Part shown: positions 9,095-17,147 of the stretch, one piece after another
Layout of the letters: the number at the start of each line of letters is the position of its first letter
Numbering within the stretch: position 1 is the stretch's first letter
Assembly (NCBI RefSeq): GCF_900111685.1
Contig: NZ_FOHX01000021.1
Coordinates: forward strand, 124,001 to 188,000
Length of the DNA stretch: 64,000 nucleotides
Source: Nonomuraea wenchangensis
GTDB lineage: Bacteria > Actinomycetota > Actinomycetes > Streptosporangiales > Streptosporangiaceae
Reading direction: 5' to 3'
Position numbers and translations under genes: made by a program
The notes under the pieces: model-generated
Databases searched by the model: none
Seen by the model: only the letters and a program-made list of their open reading frames with translations
Told to the model about the DNA's origin: nothing

Positions 9095-10378
9095 TCAGGC
9101 GACGTGCAGGTAGACCTGGCCGAACACCTCGGACAGCCGCTTCAGGTCGGTGGCGAGGTCGATCTCGGGGTGGGCCGGGTCGTAGAAGGTGGCCAGGCGG
9201 GCGCGGAGCGAGCCGAGCTTCCCGAGCTGCTCCCAGGCGGGGGTCGCGGCCCACTTGTCGCCGTAGACGCGGACGGTCTGCTGCTCGGGGTTCACCCAGC
9301 GGGTCCACAGGGTGACGGTCTCGGCGGCGTCCTCCTGGAGCGGCGCGGCGACGCGCTCGGTGAGGGCCTTGGTGACCTGCTCGGCGGTGAGCGTCGAGGT
9401 GATCGTGGCGTCCTCGACGGCGATCTGGCCGTAGGCGTCCCAGGCCCGGCCGCGGATCTGGATGGACTGGTTGCGCTGGGCCTCGGCGGCGTCGATCTTC
9501 CAGGTGGCGTACCCGCTCGCGAGGAGCACGTTGTCGAGGGCGAGCTGGTCGGCGTAGCCCTTCGTCAGCCAGGCGCCGATGCGGTCGGGGTCGAGCAGCG
9601 GGTACTTCTTGCTCATCTCGGCCTTGCAGGCGTCGTTCGCGCCGCAGCCGAGCACCGGCGCCACGGTGTGCACCGACAGCTTGCGGCCCGGCACGGCGGC
9701 GCGCAGCGCGGTGGCGGCCGTGGCGACGAACTTGTCGATCTCGTCGGCGCTGTCGAACGTCTGGTTGAAGCCGAGCTGCGAGGTGAAGCGGATGCCGACG
9801 ACGCCGGGCTGCGTGGCGGCCAGCGCGGCGACCTTCTTGACGGCCTCGTCCAGCTTGCCGGCCTTGTAGTCGTCGGCCAGCTCGGTCTCGATCCAGAGGC
9901 GCAGGCCGGTCGGGGTGGCCGCGGTCGCGGCCTGACCGGCGGCGGTCTGCTTGGCGGCGGCCTTCTCGGCGGCGCTGAGCTGGCTGCCGTCGGTGTAGCA
10001 CTGCTCGCCGTTCTGGCACTCGGGCGTGCCGCCGTCCTCGGCGCCCTCGACGTCCGGGTCGCCCGCGTCGTGGGCCTCGCCGTCGCCGCTGTCGGGGTCC
10101 ACGGAGCACACGTTGGCGGGGTCGTTGCAGTCGACGCGGATGGTGCCCTGCGGGCCGGAGTCGATCATGTTCTGGCCGTCGTTGCCCAGCCAGAACCTGG
10201 CGATGTCGGCGGCCTCCTCGGGGGTGGCCATCCAGGTGCAGACGACGTACGCGGGGGTGTCGGCTGCCAGCAGGTCGTTGCAGCTGCGCGGATCGTCGGC
10301 CGACCAGGCCGGGAGGCCGATCCCGAGGAACGACAAGGTGATTCCGAGGACGAGGAGCTGCCGCAGCCGCTTTCGCAT
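9095..10378 (-). CDS. Secreted protein of unknown function, 427 residues
   Basis: The N-terminus is a typical Sec signal (MRKRLRQLLVLGITLSFLGI, then AWSA before the mature part). An acidic, Cys-containing region (residues about 25-120, four to six Cys, many Asp/Gly) is followed by an alternating helix-strand region with segments such as VVGIRFTSQLGFNQTF and LSVHTVAPVLGCG that could form a TIM-like fold. No catalytic signature is evident to me. The start at 10378 is chosen because AGGAAG lies 9 bases upstream; earlier in-frame ATGs have no such site and would spoil the signal peptide. It lies 53 bp behind the glycosyltransferase on the same strand, so it is probably in the lipid operon, where it may be an extracytoplasmic accessory protein. 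Confidence 0.75.
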   Translation of the reverse strand: MRKRLRQLLVLGITLSFLGIGLPAWSADDPRSCNDLLAADTPAYVVCTWMATPEEAADIARFWLGNDGQNMIDSGPQGTIRVDCNDPANVCSVDPDSGDGEAHDAGDPDVEGAEDGGTPECQNGEQCYTDGSQLSAAEKAAAKQTAAGQAATAATPTGLRLWIETELADDYKAGKLDEAVKKVAALAATQPGVVGIRFTSQLGFNQTFDSADEIDKFVATAATALRAAVPGRKLSVHTVAPVLGCGANDACKAEMSKKYPLLDPDRIGAWLTKGYADQLALDNVLLASGYATWKIDAAEAQRNQSIQIRGRAWDAYGQIAVEDATITSTLTAEQVTKALTERVAAPLQEDAAETVTLWTRWVNPEQQTVRVYGDKWAATPAWEQLGKLGSLRARLATFYDPAHPEIDLATDLKRLSEVFGQVYLHVA

Positions 10379-10430
10379 GGCACCTGACTTCCTGGGGGTG
10401 ATCGTGGCCATATGCACCATATCCGGATGA

Positions 10431-11633
10431 TCAATGACGTTCAATGAGATCGGCCGCCGTCCGTACTCCGTTCTCGACCGCCAGTCGCCTGCCGAGTCGG
10501 GCGGCCCGCTCGCGGTGCCGGGGCACGGCCAGCAGCCGCTCGGCCAGCTCCCGCCGGTCGAGCCGGCGGATCGGCAGCGGCGGCGGGCCGGCGCCGAGCG
10601 CCGCGACCCGGCGCCCCCAGAAGGGCTGGTCGGAGAAGAACGGGCAGACGACGCTCGGCACCCCGGCCGTGAGCGCCGTCCCGGTGGTCCCTGCCCCGCC
10701 GTGGTGCACGACCGCCGCCATGCGCGGGAACACCAGGTCGTGCGCCACCTCCCCCACCGGCAGCAGGTCGTCGCCCGCCGCCACCGGCAGCCCCTGGACG
10801 ACGCCGCGCAGCCCGGCCAGCCGCAGCCCGGCGACGACCTCCCCGGCCACCCGCTCCGGGCACGGCATGCTGCCGAACCCCACGAAGACGGGCGGCGGGC
10901 CGGCCGCGAGGAAGTCCTCCAGGTCCGCCGTGCCGCCCGTGCCGGGGAGCCGCCAGTAGCCGGTCAGGTGCACGTACCCGGGCCAGTCGCGGGGGCGCGG
11001 CACCACCAGCGGGCTGACCCCGCACAGCACCGGCACCCGCTCCCGCCGGTCGGCGGCGAACGGGCTCCCCCGCAGCGGCCCCAGCCCCAGCACCTCGGCG
11101 CGCAGCCGGTTCACCAGTCGGGCCAGCACCAGCAGGCCGGCGCGCTCGACGAGCGCGTACGAGGCCCGGTTGCCGAGCCGCCCCAGGCCGGCGAGCGGCA
11201 CCAGCGGGTTGGGGAACTCGCCGGTCGGCTCGCTCGGCTGGAACTGCAGGATCCGGTACGGCATCCCGTGCCGCTCGCTCAGGTGCCGGCCGAACGCGCC
11301 GAGTGCGGGGGCGAGCACCAGGTCAGCGCCCGCGCAGGCGGCGTCCACCTCGGCGACCAGCCTGGCGGCCAGCGGCTCGACGACCGTCCTCAGCCCGCGG
11401 ACGAAGCCCAGGGGCCCGCTGTCCAGCCACGCCCGCCCCTCCTCGCCGTCCAGGACGGTCGCGGGATCGACGCTCAGGGGGACGAACCGCACGCCGGGAG
11501 CGGCCAGGGCGGCGTAGCGGGCGGGCGCGGCGAGCACGACCTCGTGCCCGCGCCCGGCCAGCTCCAGCGCCAGCGCGGCGCACGGCTGCGTGTCTCCGCG
11601 CGACCCCAGCGCCGGCATTGCGATCCTCGTCAC
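10431..11633 (-). CDS. Family-1 glycosyltransferase (MGT/UGT type)
   Basis: This 400-residue GT-B glycosyltransferase transfers a nucleotide-activated sugar to a hydroxyl or other acceptor. The N-terminal half opens with IAMPALGSRGDTQPCAALAL, the acceptor-domain motif of bacterial family 1/28 enzymes. The C-terminal half carries the donor-binding signature HHGGAGTTGTALTAGVPSVV followed by PFFSDQPFWGRRV. Homologues act on glycopeptides, polyketides and mycobacterial glycolipids. The GTG start overlaps the preceding MFS stop codon (GTGA), so the two are coupled. In this locus the natural acceptor would be the beta-hydroxy acyl product or its ester; that is inference, since sugar and acceptor cannot be read from the sequence. 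Confidence 0.92.
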   Translation of the reverse strand: MTRIAMPALGSRGDTQPCAALALELAGRGHEVVLAAPARYAALAAPGVRFVPLSVDPATVLDGEEGRAWLDSGPLGFVRGLRTVVEPLAARLVAEVDAACAGADLVLAPALGAFGRHLSERHGMPYRILQFQPSEPTGEFPNPLVPLAGLGRLGNRASYALVERAGLLVLARLVNRLRAEVLGLGPLRGSPFAADRRERVPVLCGVSPLVVPRPRDWPGYVHLTGYWRLPGTGGTADLEDFLAAGPPPVFVGFGSMPCPERVAGEVVAGLRLAGLRGVVQGLPVAAGDDLLPVGEVAHDLVFPRMAAVVHHGGAGTTGTALTAGVPSVVCPFFSDQPFWGRRVAALGAGPPPLPIRRLDRRELAERLLAVPRHRERAARLGRRLAVENGVRTAADLIERH

Positions 11634-12976
11634 TTGAGCGTCCTCAGGGCGATCAGCGCGCCCGCCAGCACCAGCCCGGCCGCCACGAGCAGCCCGGTGG
11701 CGTAGCCGGTGGCGAAGCTCGGGGCGGCCTGCACGACCGCCCCGACGGCGGCGATCCCGAACAGCCCGGACACCTCCCTGCCGACCGAGAAGACCCCGCC
11801 CGCCACCCCGGCCCGCTCCTGCGGCACCGCGCCCAGCACGGCCGAGCCCAGCGGCATCGTGAGCGCCGAGCCGATCCCGATCGCGCACACGGCCGGCAGC
11901 AGCCGTCCCCACCCGTCGCCCGCCTCCAGCGTCGCCGCGACCGCCATCCCGCCCGCGACCAGCGTCAGCCCGGCCGCCACGGTACGCCCCGCGCCCACCC
12001 GCCGCTCCAGGAGCGGAGCGAGCGGCGTGACCAGCACCACGAGCAGCGCCAGCGGCACGAACGCGAGCCCCGACCCGGTCGGCGTGAACCCGAGCACCCC
12101 TTGCAGGAAGAGCGCCGTGTAGAAGAACACGCCGTTCACGCCGAGCCCCCAGAGCACCTGCGCCGCCACCCCGCCCGCGAACGCCCGCACCGCGAACAGC
12201 CGCAGGTCCACCATCGGATCGGCGGCCCGCCGCTCGGCCACGGCGAAGGCCGCCCCGCCGCCCGCGCAGAGCGCCAGCGCGGCGACGACCGCCGGGGAGC
12301 CGTAGCCGTGCTCCCCGCCGTGGATCAGGGCGAAGGTCCCCGACGCCAGGAACACCGCCGAGGCCAGCACGCCGGGCAGGTCCAGCGTCCGCCGTACGGG
12401 CCGCGACGCGGGCACCGTCACGGCGGCCAGCGCGACCACCGCCGCCCCCAGCGGCACGTTGACGAGGAACACCCAGCTCCAGTGGGCGTGCTGGCTCAGG
12501 TAGCCGCCGACCACCGGCCCGAGCGCGAGCGCGGCCGCCCCGGACGCCATCCAGACGGCCACGCCCGCCGAGCGCCGCCGCTCGTCGAGCACCGCGAGCA
12601 CGGCGAGCGTCGCGGGCAGCACCAGCGCCGCGCCCGCGCCCTGGACGAGGCGGGCGGCCACCAGCGGGCCGGCCGTCCCGGCCAGCCCGGCCGCGAGCGA
12701 GGCCGCGGTGAACAGCATCAGCCCGGTCAGCAGCGTCGCGCGATGCCCCCAGGCGTCGGCCAGCCGCCCGCCGGCGGGCATGAGGCCGGCGAACGTCAGC
12801 AGGTAGCCGGTGGCCACCCATTCCAGCGCGGCGAGGCTCGCGCCGAGGTCGCGCTGGATGCTGGGGAGCGCGACGGTTACGACGGTGTTGTCCAGGGTGG
12901 TGAGGAACCCGGCGAGAGCGACGGCGGTCAGCAGCCACCGGCCGGTCGCCGGGCGGGTCACGGTGAGGCCGGTCAC
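11630..12976 (-). CDS. MFS transporter, DHA2 (14-helix drug:H+ antiporter) type
   Basis: This 448-residue membrane protein has the DHA2 motif LDNTVVTVALPSIQ in the first helix and many predicted membrane segments. Such EmrB/QacA-like pumps export amphipathic metabolites and drugs. The GTG at 12976 overlaps the MMPL stop codon as GTGA, and its own stop overlaps the glycosyltransferase start the same way. It is therefore part of the FAAL-MMPL-MFS-GT operon and is a second export candidate beside the MMPL protein. Confidence 0.92.
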   Translation of the reverse strand: MTGLTVTRPATGRWLLTAVALAGFLTTLDNTVVTVALPSIQRDLGASLAALEWVATGYLLTFAGLMPAGGRLADAWGHRATLLTGLMLFTAASLAAGLAGTAGPLVAARLVQGAGAALVLPATLAVLAVLDERRRSAGVAVWMASGAAALALGPVVGGYLSQHAHWSWVFLVNVPLGAAVVALAAVTVPASRPVRRTLDLPGVLASAVFLASGTFALIHGGEHGYGSPAVVAALALCAGGGAAFAVAERRAADPMVDLRLFAVRAFAGGVAAQVLWGLGVNGVFFYTALFLQGVLGFTPTGSGLAFVPLALLVVLVTPLAPLLERRVGAGRTVAAGLTLVAGGMAVAATLEAGDGWGRLLPAVCAIGIGSALTMPLGSAVLGAVPQERAGVAGGVFSVGREVSGLFGIAAVGAVVQAAPSFATGYATGLLVAAGLVLAGALIALRTLK

Positions 12977-15339
12977 CGGTCCACCTCCACCCAGGTCCAG
13001 CCGGTCCCGTCGGGGGTGGCCCGCACCACGCGGTCCCGTTCGCGGCCGATCCGCTCCCACCGGGGCCCGCCCTCGGCCCTGGGCCGGTCACGGCCACCGG
13101 TTCGGGGCTGCTCGCGCAGGGCCGGGGTTCCCGGAGCCGCGGCCGGCTCGTGGAGCTCCACCCGCCGGTGCAGCCCGCGCAGCGGCCGGGGCAGCCACCA
13201 GTTGGCCCCGCCCATGAGCCGCATCGTCGCGGGCACCAGCAGCGCCCGCACCAGGGTCGCGTCCACCACGATGGCCACGAACAACCCCACCCCTAGCAGC
13301 TTCACGATGGTGATCCCGGCGGTCGAGAACGCCCCGATCACCACCAGCAGCAGCAGCGCCGCGCTGGTGATCACGCCGCCGGTCTGCCGCAGCCCGGCGG
13401 CCACGGCGGCGGTGTTGTCCCCGGTGCGCAGCCACTCGGCCCGCACCCGCGACAGCAGGAACAGCTCGTAGTCCATCGACAGCCCGAACACCACGGCGAG
13501 GATCAGCACGGTCACGGTCGCCTCGACCGTCCCGGTGGAGGTGAAGTTCAGCACGGACGCGAGGTGCCCGTCCTGGAACGCCCACACGATCACCCCGAGC
13601 GAGGCCCCGATGGACAGCACGTTCATGAGCAGCGCCTTGACCGGCAGCACCACGGACCCGAACGCGGCGAACAGCAGCACCGCCGTCACCGACCCCACCA
13701 CGAGGGCCATCCACGGCAGCCGGGCGGTGAGGCTGTCCATGAGGTCCATCTGCGCGGCCGTGGGCCCGCCGACGACGACGCGCGACACGTTCGGCTCGGC
13801 CGGCGACAACGTCCTGATGGCGGTGACGAGGCGCTGCGCCTCCGCCGACATGGGGTCCACGTCGTAGCGGACGGCGAGCCGGACCGCCCCGTTCTCCTGG
13901 GACAGCCCGGCGACGTCCACGCCGGTGACGTGCGGCAGCCGGCGCAGCCGCGCGGCGAGCGGTCCGGCGTCGTCCGGCGTGACGGGGGTGACGGCGCTGA
14001 TCGCCGCGTGCCCCTGGCCGAGCGGCCCCGGGCGGGCGGGCGCCTCGGTGAAGGAGCGTTCGACCAGCACGTGTACGTCCACCGCCGCCATCGAGTTGCG
14101 CCCGAAGTCCCGGTCCACGATCTCGGCCACCCGGCGGCTCTCGGAGCCCGCGGGCAGCACGCGGTGGTCCACGTTGCCGAACGTGACGTGCAGGAACGGC
14201 GCGGCCAGCGCCACCAGCACGGCGGCCACGGCGACGAGATAGAGCAGAGGCCGGCGCATGACGCTGGAGGCGACGGCGTGCCACATGCCGCCGCCCTGCC
14301 CGCCGCCGTGCCCGCCGTTCCCGAGGTCGGGGGTGAGCCTGAGCGCGTTCACCCGCCGCCCGAGCACGCCGAGCGCGGCCGGCAGCACGACGAGCGCCGC
14401 GCCCATCGCGACCAGCACCACCGCCGCCGCGCCGAGCCCGATCGAGCGCAGGAACATCTGCGGGAACACCAGCAGCCCGAGCAGCGCCGTCGCCACGGTC
14501 AGCCCGGAGAAGGCGACGGTGCGCCCGGCGGTGGCCATGGTCCGCACCACGGCCTCCTCGCTCGTCGCTCCTGCCGCGATCTCCTCGCGGAACGCCTTGA
14601 GCACGAACAGCGAGTAGTCCACGGCGAGCCCGAGCCCCAGCATGGTGACGACGTTGAGCGAGAAGACCGACACCTCGGTGACCTCGGTGAGCAGCCGCAG
14701 CAGCACCAGCGCGCCGAGCACCGCGAACGCCCCCACGAGCAGCGGCAGCCCGGCCGCCACCAGGCTGCCGAACACCACGACCAGCAGCACCAGCAGCACC
14801 GGCATGGAGATGGCCTCGGCGCGGGCGAGGTCGGCGGCGGTCTGGTCGTTGAGCTCCTTCAGCAGCGGCACCGGCCCGCCGACCGAGACCTGGAGGTTCG
14901 TGGCCCGCCGCAGCCGCTCCTCGACGGCGGCGTAGCCGGCCTGCTTGTCGCCCTTGAGCGTGACCAGCGCGTACGTGGACCGCCCGTCCTTCGACACCAT
15001 CAGCTTCGACCCGGTCGTCCAGTACGTCGCGAGCGCCCCCACATGCTCGGCCGGCAGCGCCCGCAGCGCGTCGTGCACCGCCTTCCTGTAGCGGGGGTCG
15101 CGGGCCTTGACCGACGGGTGGTGGTAGAGGACGACGACGTCGGGGGCGTGTTCGCCGTACCAGTCGTCGCTCCAGCGGGCCGCGGTGGTCGAGTCGGCGC
15201 GCGGGTCCTCGAAGCCGCCGTCGGCCATCCGCCCGAACAGCTCCATGCCGAGCGGCGCGACGAGGAGCGCCGCCGCCAGGCTCAGCACCAGCAGCGTCCA
15301 CCTGCCGCGGTAGACCAGGCGGCCCGCGCGCTCAAACAA
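12973..15339 (-). CDS. MmpL/RND-family lipid exporter
   Basis: The 788-residue protein has the MMPL architecture: a first helix near residues 14-32, a large extracytoplasmic domain, a block of helices (180-330), a second extracytoplasmic domain and a second block (540-720). The two Asp-Tyr pairs that relay protons in MmpL3 are present as AVDYSLF (Asp241-Tyr242) and SMDYELF (Asp623-Tyr624). Relatives export trehalose monomycolate and other lipids. The start is a TTG inside the end of the FAAL gene (8-bp overlap), supported by GGAGGG 5 bases upstream. The C-terminal tail (about 70 residues) is hydrophilic and charged. Direct coupling to FAAL argues that it exports the PKS-derived lipid. Confidence 0.93.
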   Translation of the reverse strand: MFERAGRLVYRGRWTLLVLSLAAALLVAPLGMELFGRMADGGFEDPRADSTTAARWSDDWYGEHAPDVVVLYHHPSVKARDPRYRKAVHDALRALPAEHVGALATYWTTGSKLMVSKDGRSTYALVTLKGDKQAGYAAVEERLRRATNLQVSVGGPVPLLKELNDQTAADLARAEAISMPVLLVLLVVVFGSLVAAGLPLLVGAFAVLGALVLLRLLTEVTEVSVFSLNVVTMLGLGLAVDYSLFVLKAFREEIAAGATSEEAVVRTMATAGRTVAFSGLTVATALLGLLVFPQMFLRSIGLGAAAVVLVAMGAALVVLPAALGVLGRRVNALRLTPDLGNGGHGGGQGGGMWHAVASSVMRRPLLYLVAVAAVLVALAAPFLHVTFGNVDHRVLPAGSESRRVAEIVDRDFGRNSMAAVDVHVLVERSFTEAPARPGPLGQGHAAISAVTPVTPDDAGPLAARLRRLPHVTGVDVAGLSQENGAVRLAVRYDVDPMSAEAQRLVTAIRTLSPAEPNVSRVVVGGPTAAQMDLMDSLTARLPWMALVVGSVTAVLLFAAFGSVVLPVKALLMNVLSIGASLGVIVWAFQDGHLASVLNFTSTGTVEATVTVLILAVVFGLSMDYELFLLSRVRAEWLRTGDNTAAVAAGLRQTGGVITSAALLLLVVIGAFSTAGITIVKLLGVGLFVAIVVDATLVRALLVPATMRLMGGANWWLPRPLRGLHRRVELHEPAAAPGTPALREQPRTGGRDRPRAEGGPRWERIGRERDRVVRATPDGTGWTWVEVDR

Positions 15340-16984
15340 GGGCGCCCTCCAGGTACGCCCGCAGGCAGGCGCGCCGGGCGAGCTTGCCGCTGGAGGTGCG
15401 CGGCACGGCCCCGGCCTCGGTCAGCACGAAGTCGTGCACCGCGAGGTCGTGCCCGGCCCGTACGGCGGCCCGCACCGCCCGCGCGACCTCGGCCGCGTCG
15501 GCGCCCTGCCCGCGCCGGGACCGCTCGGCCACCACGACCAGCCGCTCGGTGTCCGCGCCCGGCACCGCGAAGGCCGCCACCCGGTCGCGCCGCACCGCCT
15601 CGTGCGCCTCCTGGACCGTGGCCTCGATGTCCTGCGGATAGTGGTTGCGGCCGTCCACGATGACGAGGTCCTTGATGCGGCCGGTGACGTAGAGCCGGCC
15701 GTCGTGCCACACGCCGAGGTCGCCGGTGCGCAGCCAGCCGTCGGCGCCGAAGACCTCGGCGGTGCGGGCCGGGTCACGCCAGTAGGCGCGGGCCACGTTC
15801 GGCCCGCGCACCCAGATCTCGCCGACGTGGCCGTCCGGCTGGTCGCCGGCGTCACCGACGATCCTGACCCGCTGCCCGTGCGGCCGGCCGCAGGCGACGA
15901 GCCGGCTGGCCGGCCCTTCGGTCCAGGGGACGGCGCGGCCCTCGCGCAGGGCGTCGCGGGAGAAGACGGTCACGACGGGCCGCTCGTCGCGGCCGGTGGC
16001 GGCGACGAACACGGTGGCCTCGGCCAGCCCGTACGCGGGCGTGTGCGCCTCGGGCCGCAGCCCGCACCCGGCGAAGGCGGCGTCGAAGGCGGCGAACGCG
16101 CCCGGCCGGACCGGTTCGGCCCCGTTGAGCATGACCCGTACCCCGGACAGGTCGAGCCCTTCCTTGTCCTCGGGGCGGACGCGGGCGGCGGTGAACTCGT
16201 AGGCGAAGTTGGGGGCGCCGGTGTAGGCGTCGGCCTCCTCCGACAGCAGCCGCAGCCACCGTACCGGGCTCATGACGAACGCCACCGGGTCCATGAACAC
16301 CGCCCGGTTCGCCCCCATGATCGGCATGGCGACGGTGGCGACCAGCCCCATGTCGTGGAAGAGCGGCAGCCAGAGCACCGCCGCCGAGACGCGGGGCCGG
16401 GCGCGGAAGACCTCCCAGAGCTGGGCGGCGTTGGCGGTGAGGTTGCCGTGCGTGATCTCGACCCCGGCGGGGGCGCGGGTGGAGCCGGAGGTGTACTGCA
16501 GGTAGGCGAGATCGTCCGCGGCGATCGGCTCGCGCTCCCACTCGTCGGCGAGCAGGTCGGAGACGGCGTCCACGGCGACCACCGGCGGTCCGGTCTCCCC
16601 CAGGAAGGCGGTCACGGCGGGCCGCGCGGGCGTCGTGGTGAGCACGACGGCGGGCGCGGCGTCGGCGAAGGCCCGCTCCAGTCGCTCGCCGTGCCCGGGC
16701 AGCCCGGGGGCGAACAGCGGGACCGCGACCAGCCGGGCGTACATCGTGCCGAGCACGGCGACCACGTAGTCCAGCCCGGACGGCGCGAGGACGGCGACCC
16801 GGTCGCCGGGGCGGGCCAGCTCGCGCAGCCGTACGGCGAGCGCCCTGGCCTTGAGGTCGGCCTGCGCCCACGTATAGGTCCGCCGGGAGCCGTCCCCGAG
16901 ATGGTCCACGAACGTGTACGCCGGCCCGTCCGGGACCTCGCGCGCCCACCGCGCCACCCGTGTGATCAGCATCTCGTCCGGCAT
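15332..16984 (-). CDS. Fatty acyl-AMP ligase (FAAL, FadD32-like)
   Basis: This 550-residue adenylating enzyme has the ATP-binding loop YTSGSTRAPAGVEITHGNL, the FAAL-typical LPLFHDMGLV, YGLAEATVFVA, RTGDLG, and the C-terminal lysine region PRTSSGKLARRA. FAALs form acyl-adenylates and pass the acyl group directly to an ACP rather than to CoA. The N-terminal GLSS ACP of the PKS is the obvious acceptor. The start at 16984 is chosen because AAGGGG lies 8 bases upstream; an in-frame upstream extension would run through the promoter. It heads an operon with the MMPL, MFS and glycosyltransferase genes. The FAAL call over CoA ligase rests on overall sequence resemblance and context; the FAAL-specific insertion should be confirmed by modelling. 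Confidence 0.88.
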   Translation of the reverse strand: MPDEMLITRVARWAREVPDGPAYTFVDHLGDGSRRTYTWAQADLKARALAVRLRELARPGDRVAVLAPSGLDYVVAVLGTMYARLVAVPLFAPGLPGHGERLERAFADAAPAVVLTTTPARPAVTAFLGETGPPVVAVDAVSDLLADEWEREPIAADDLAYLQYTSGSTRAPAGVEITHGNLTANAAQLWEVFRARPRVSAAVLWLPLFHDMGLVATVAMPIMGANRAVFMDPVAFVMSPVRWLRLLSEEADAYTGAPNFAYEFTAARVRPEDKEGLDLSGVRVMLNGAEPVRPGAFAAFDAAFAGCGLRPEAHTPAYGLAEATVFVAATGRDERPVVTVFSRDALREGRAVPWTEGPASRLVACGRPHGQRVRIVGDAGDQPDGHVGEIWVRGPNVARAYWRDPARTAEVFGADGWLRTGDLGVWHDGRLYVTGRIKDLVIVDGRNHYPQDIEATVQEAHEAVRRDRVAAFAVPGADTERLVVVAERSRRGQGADAAEVARAVRAAVRAGHDLAVHDFVLTEAGAVPRTSSGKLARRACLRAYLEGALV

Positions 16985-17021
16985 GCCCGCGTCCCCTTGG
17001 CTGGAGCTGGAGGGACCTAGC

Positions 17022-17027
17022 AAATTA
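17022..17027 (-). promoter_or_regulatory. Predicted -10 element of the FAAL operon
   Basis: The minus strand reads TAATTT, 38-43 bases upstream of the FAAL start. The shared element begins 38 bases further upstream, matching the layout at the PKS promoter (37 bases). Confidence 0.45.
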
Positions 17028-17036
17028 CGGGAGGAC

Positions 17037-17079
17037 CGGGCCGCGGTTCTTGCCAAACCCCTGCACATTCCGCGGCCCG
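17037..17079. promoter_or_regulatory. Long-arm inverted repeat in the FAAL/MFS divergent promoter
   Basis: Ten-base perfect arms CGGGCCGCGG (17037-17046) and CCGCGGCCCG (17070-17079) flank 23 bases. The right arm overlaps the shared element, as does the 8-base-arm repeat at the PKS promoter. In both cases a TTGT-type palindrome starts 2 bases after the right arm. Confidence 0.55.
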
Positions 17080-17100
17080 TCTTGTTTATCGAGTGACAAG
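17065..17100 (-). promoter_or_regulatory. Element shared with the PKS promoter, copy B
   Basis: On the plus strand it reads ACATTCC-G-CGG-C-CCGT-C, then TTGT-TTATCGA-GTGACAA-G. Compared with copy A (7419-7455) it shares ACATTCC, CGG, TTGT and GTGACAAG with a single one-base length difference. It begins 81 bp upstream of the FAAL start codon, against 82 bp for copy A and the PKS. Confidence 0.6.
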
Positions 17101-17147
17101 ACACGGGGCCGGATGGCAGGCTTTGACCGTTTTGTAGGGGGTTCTTG

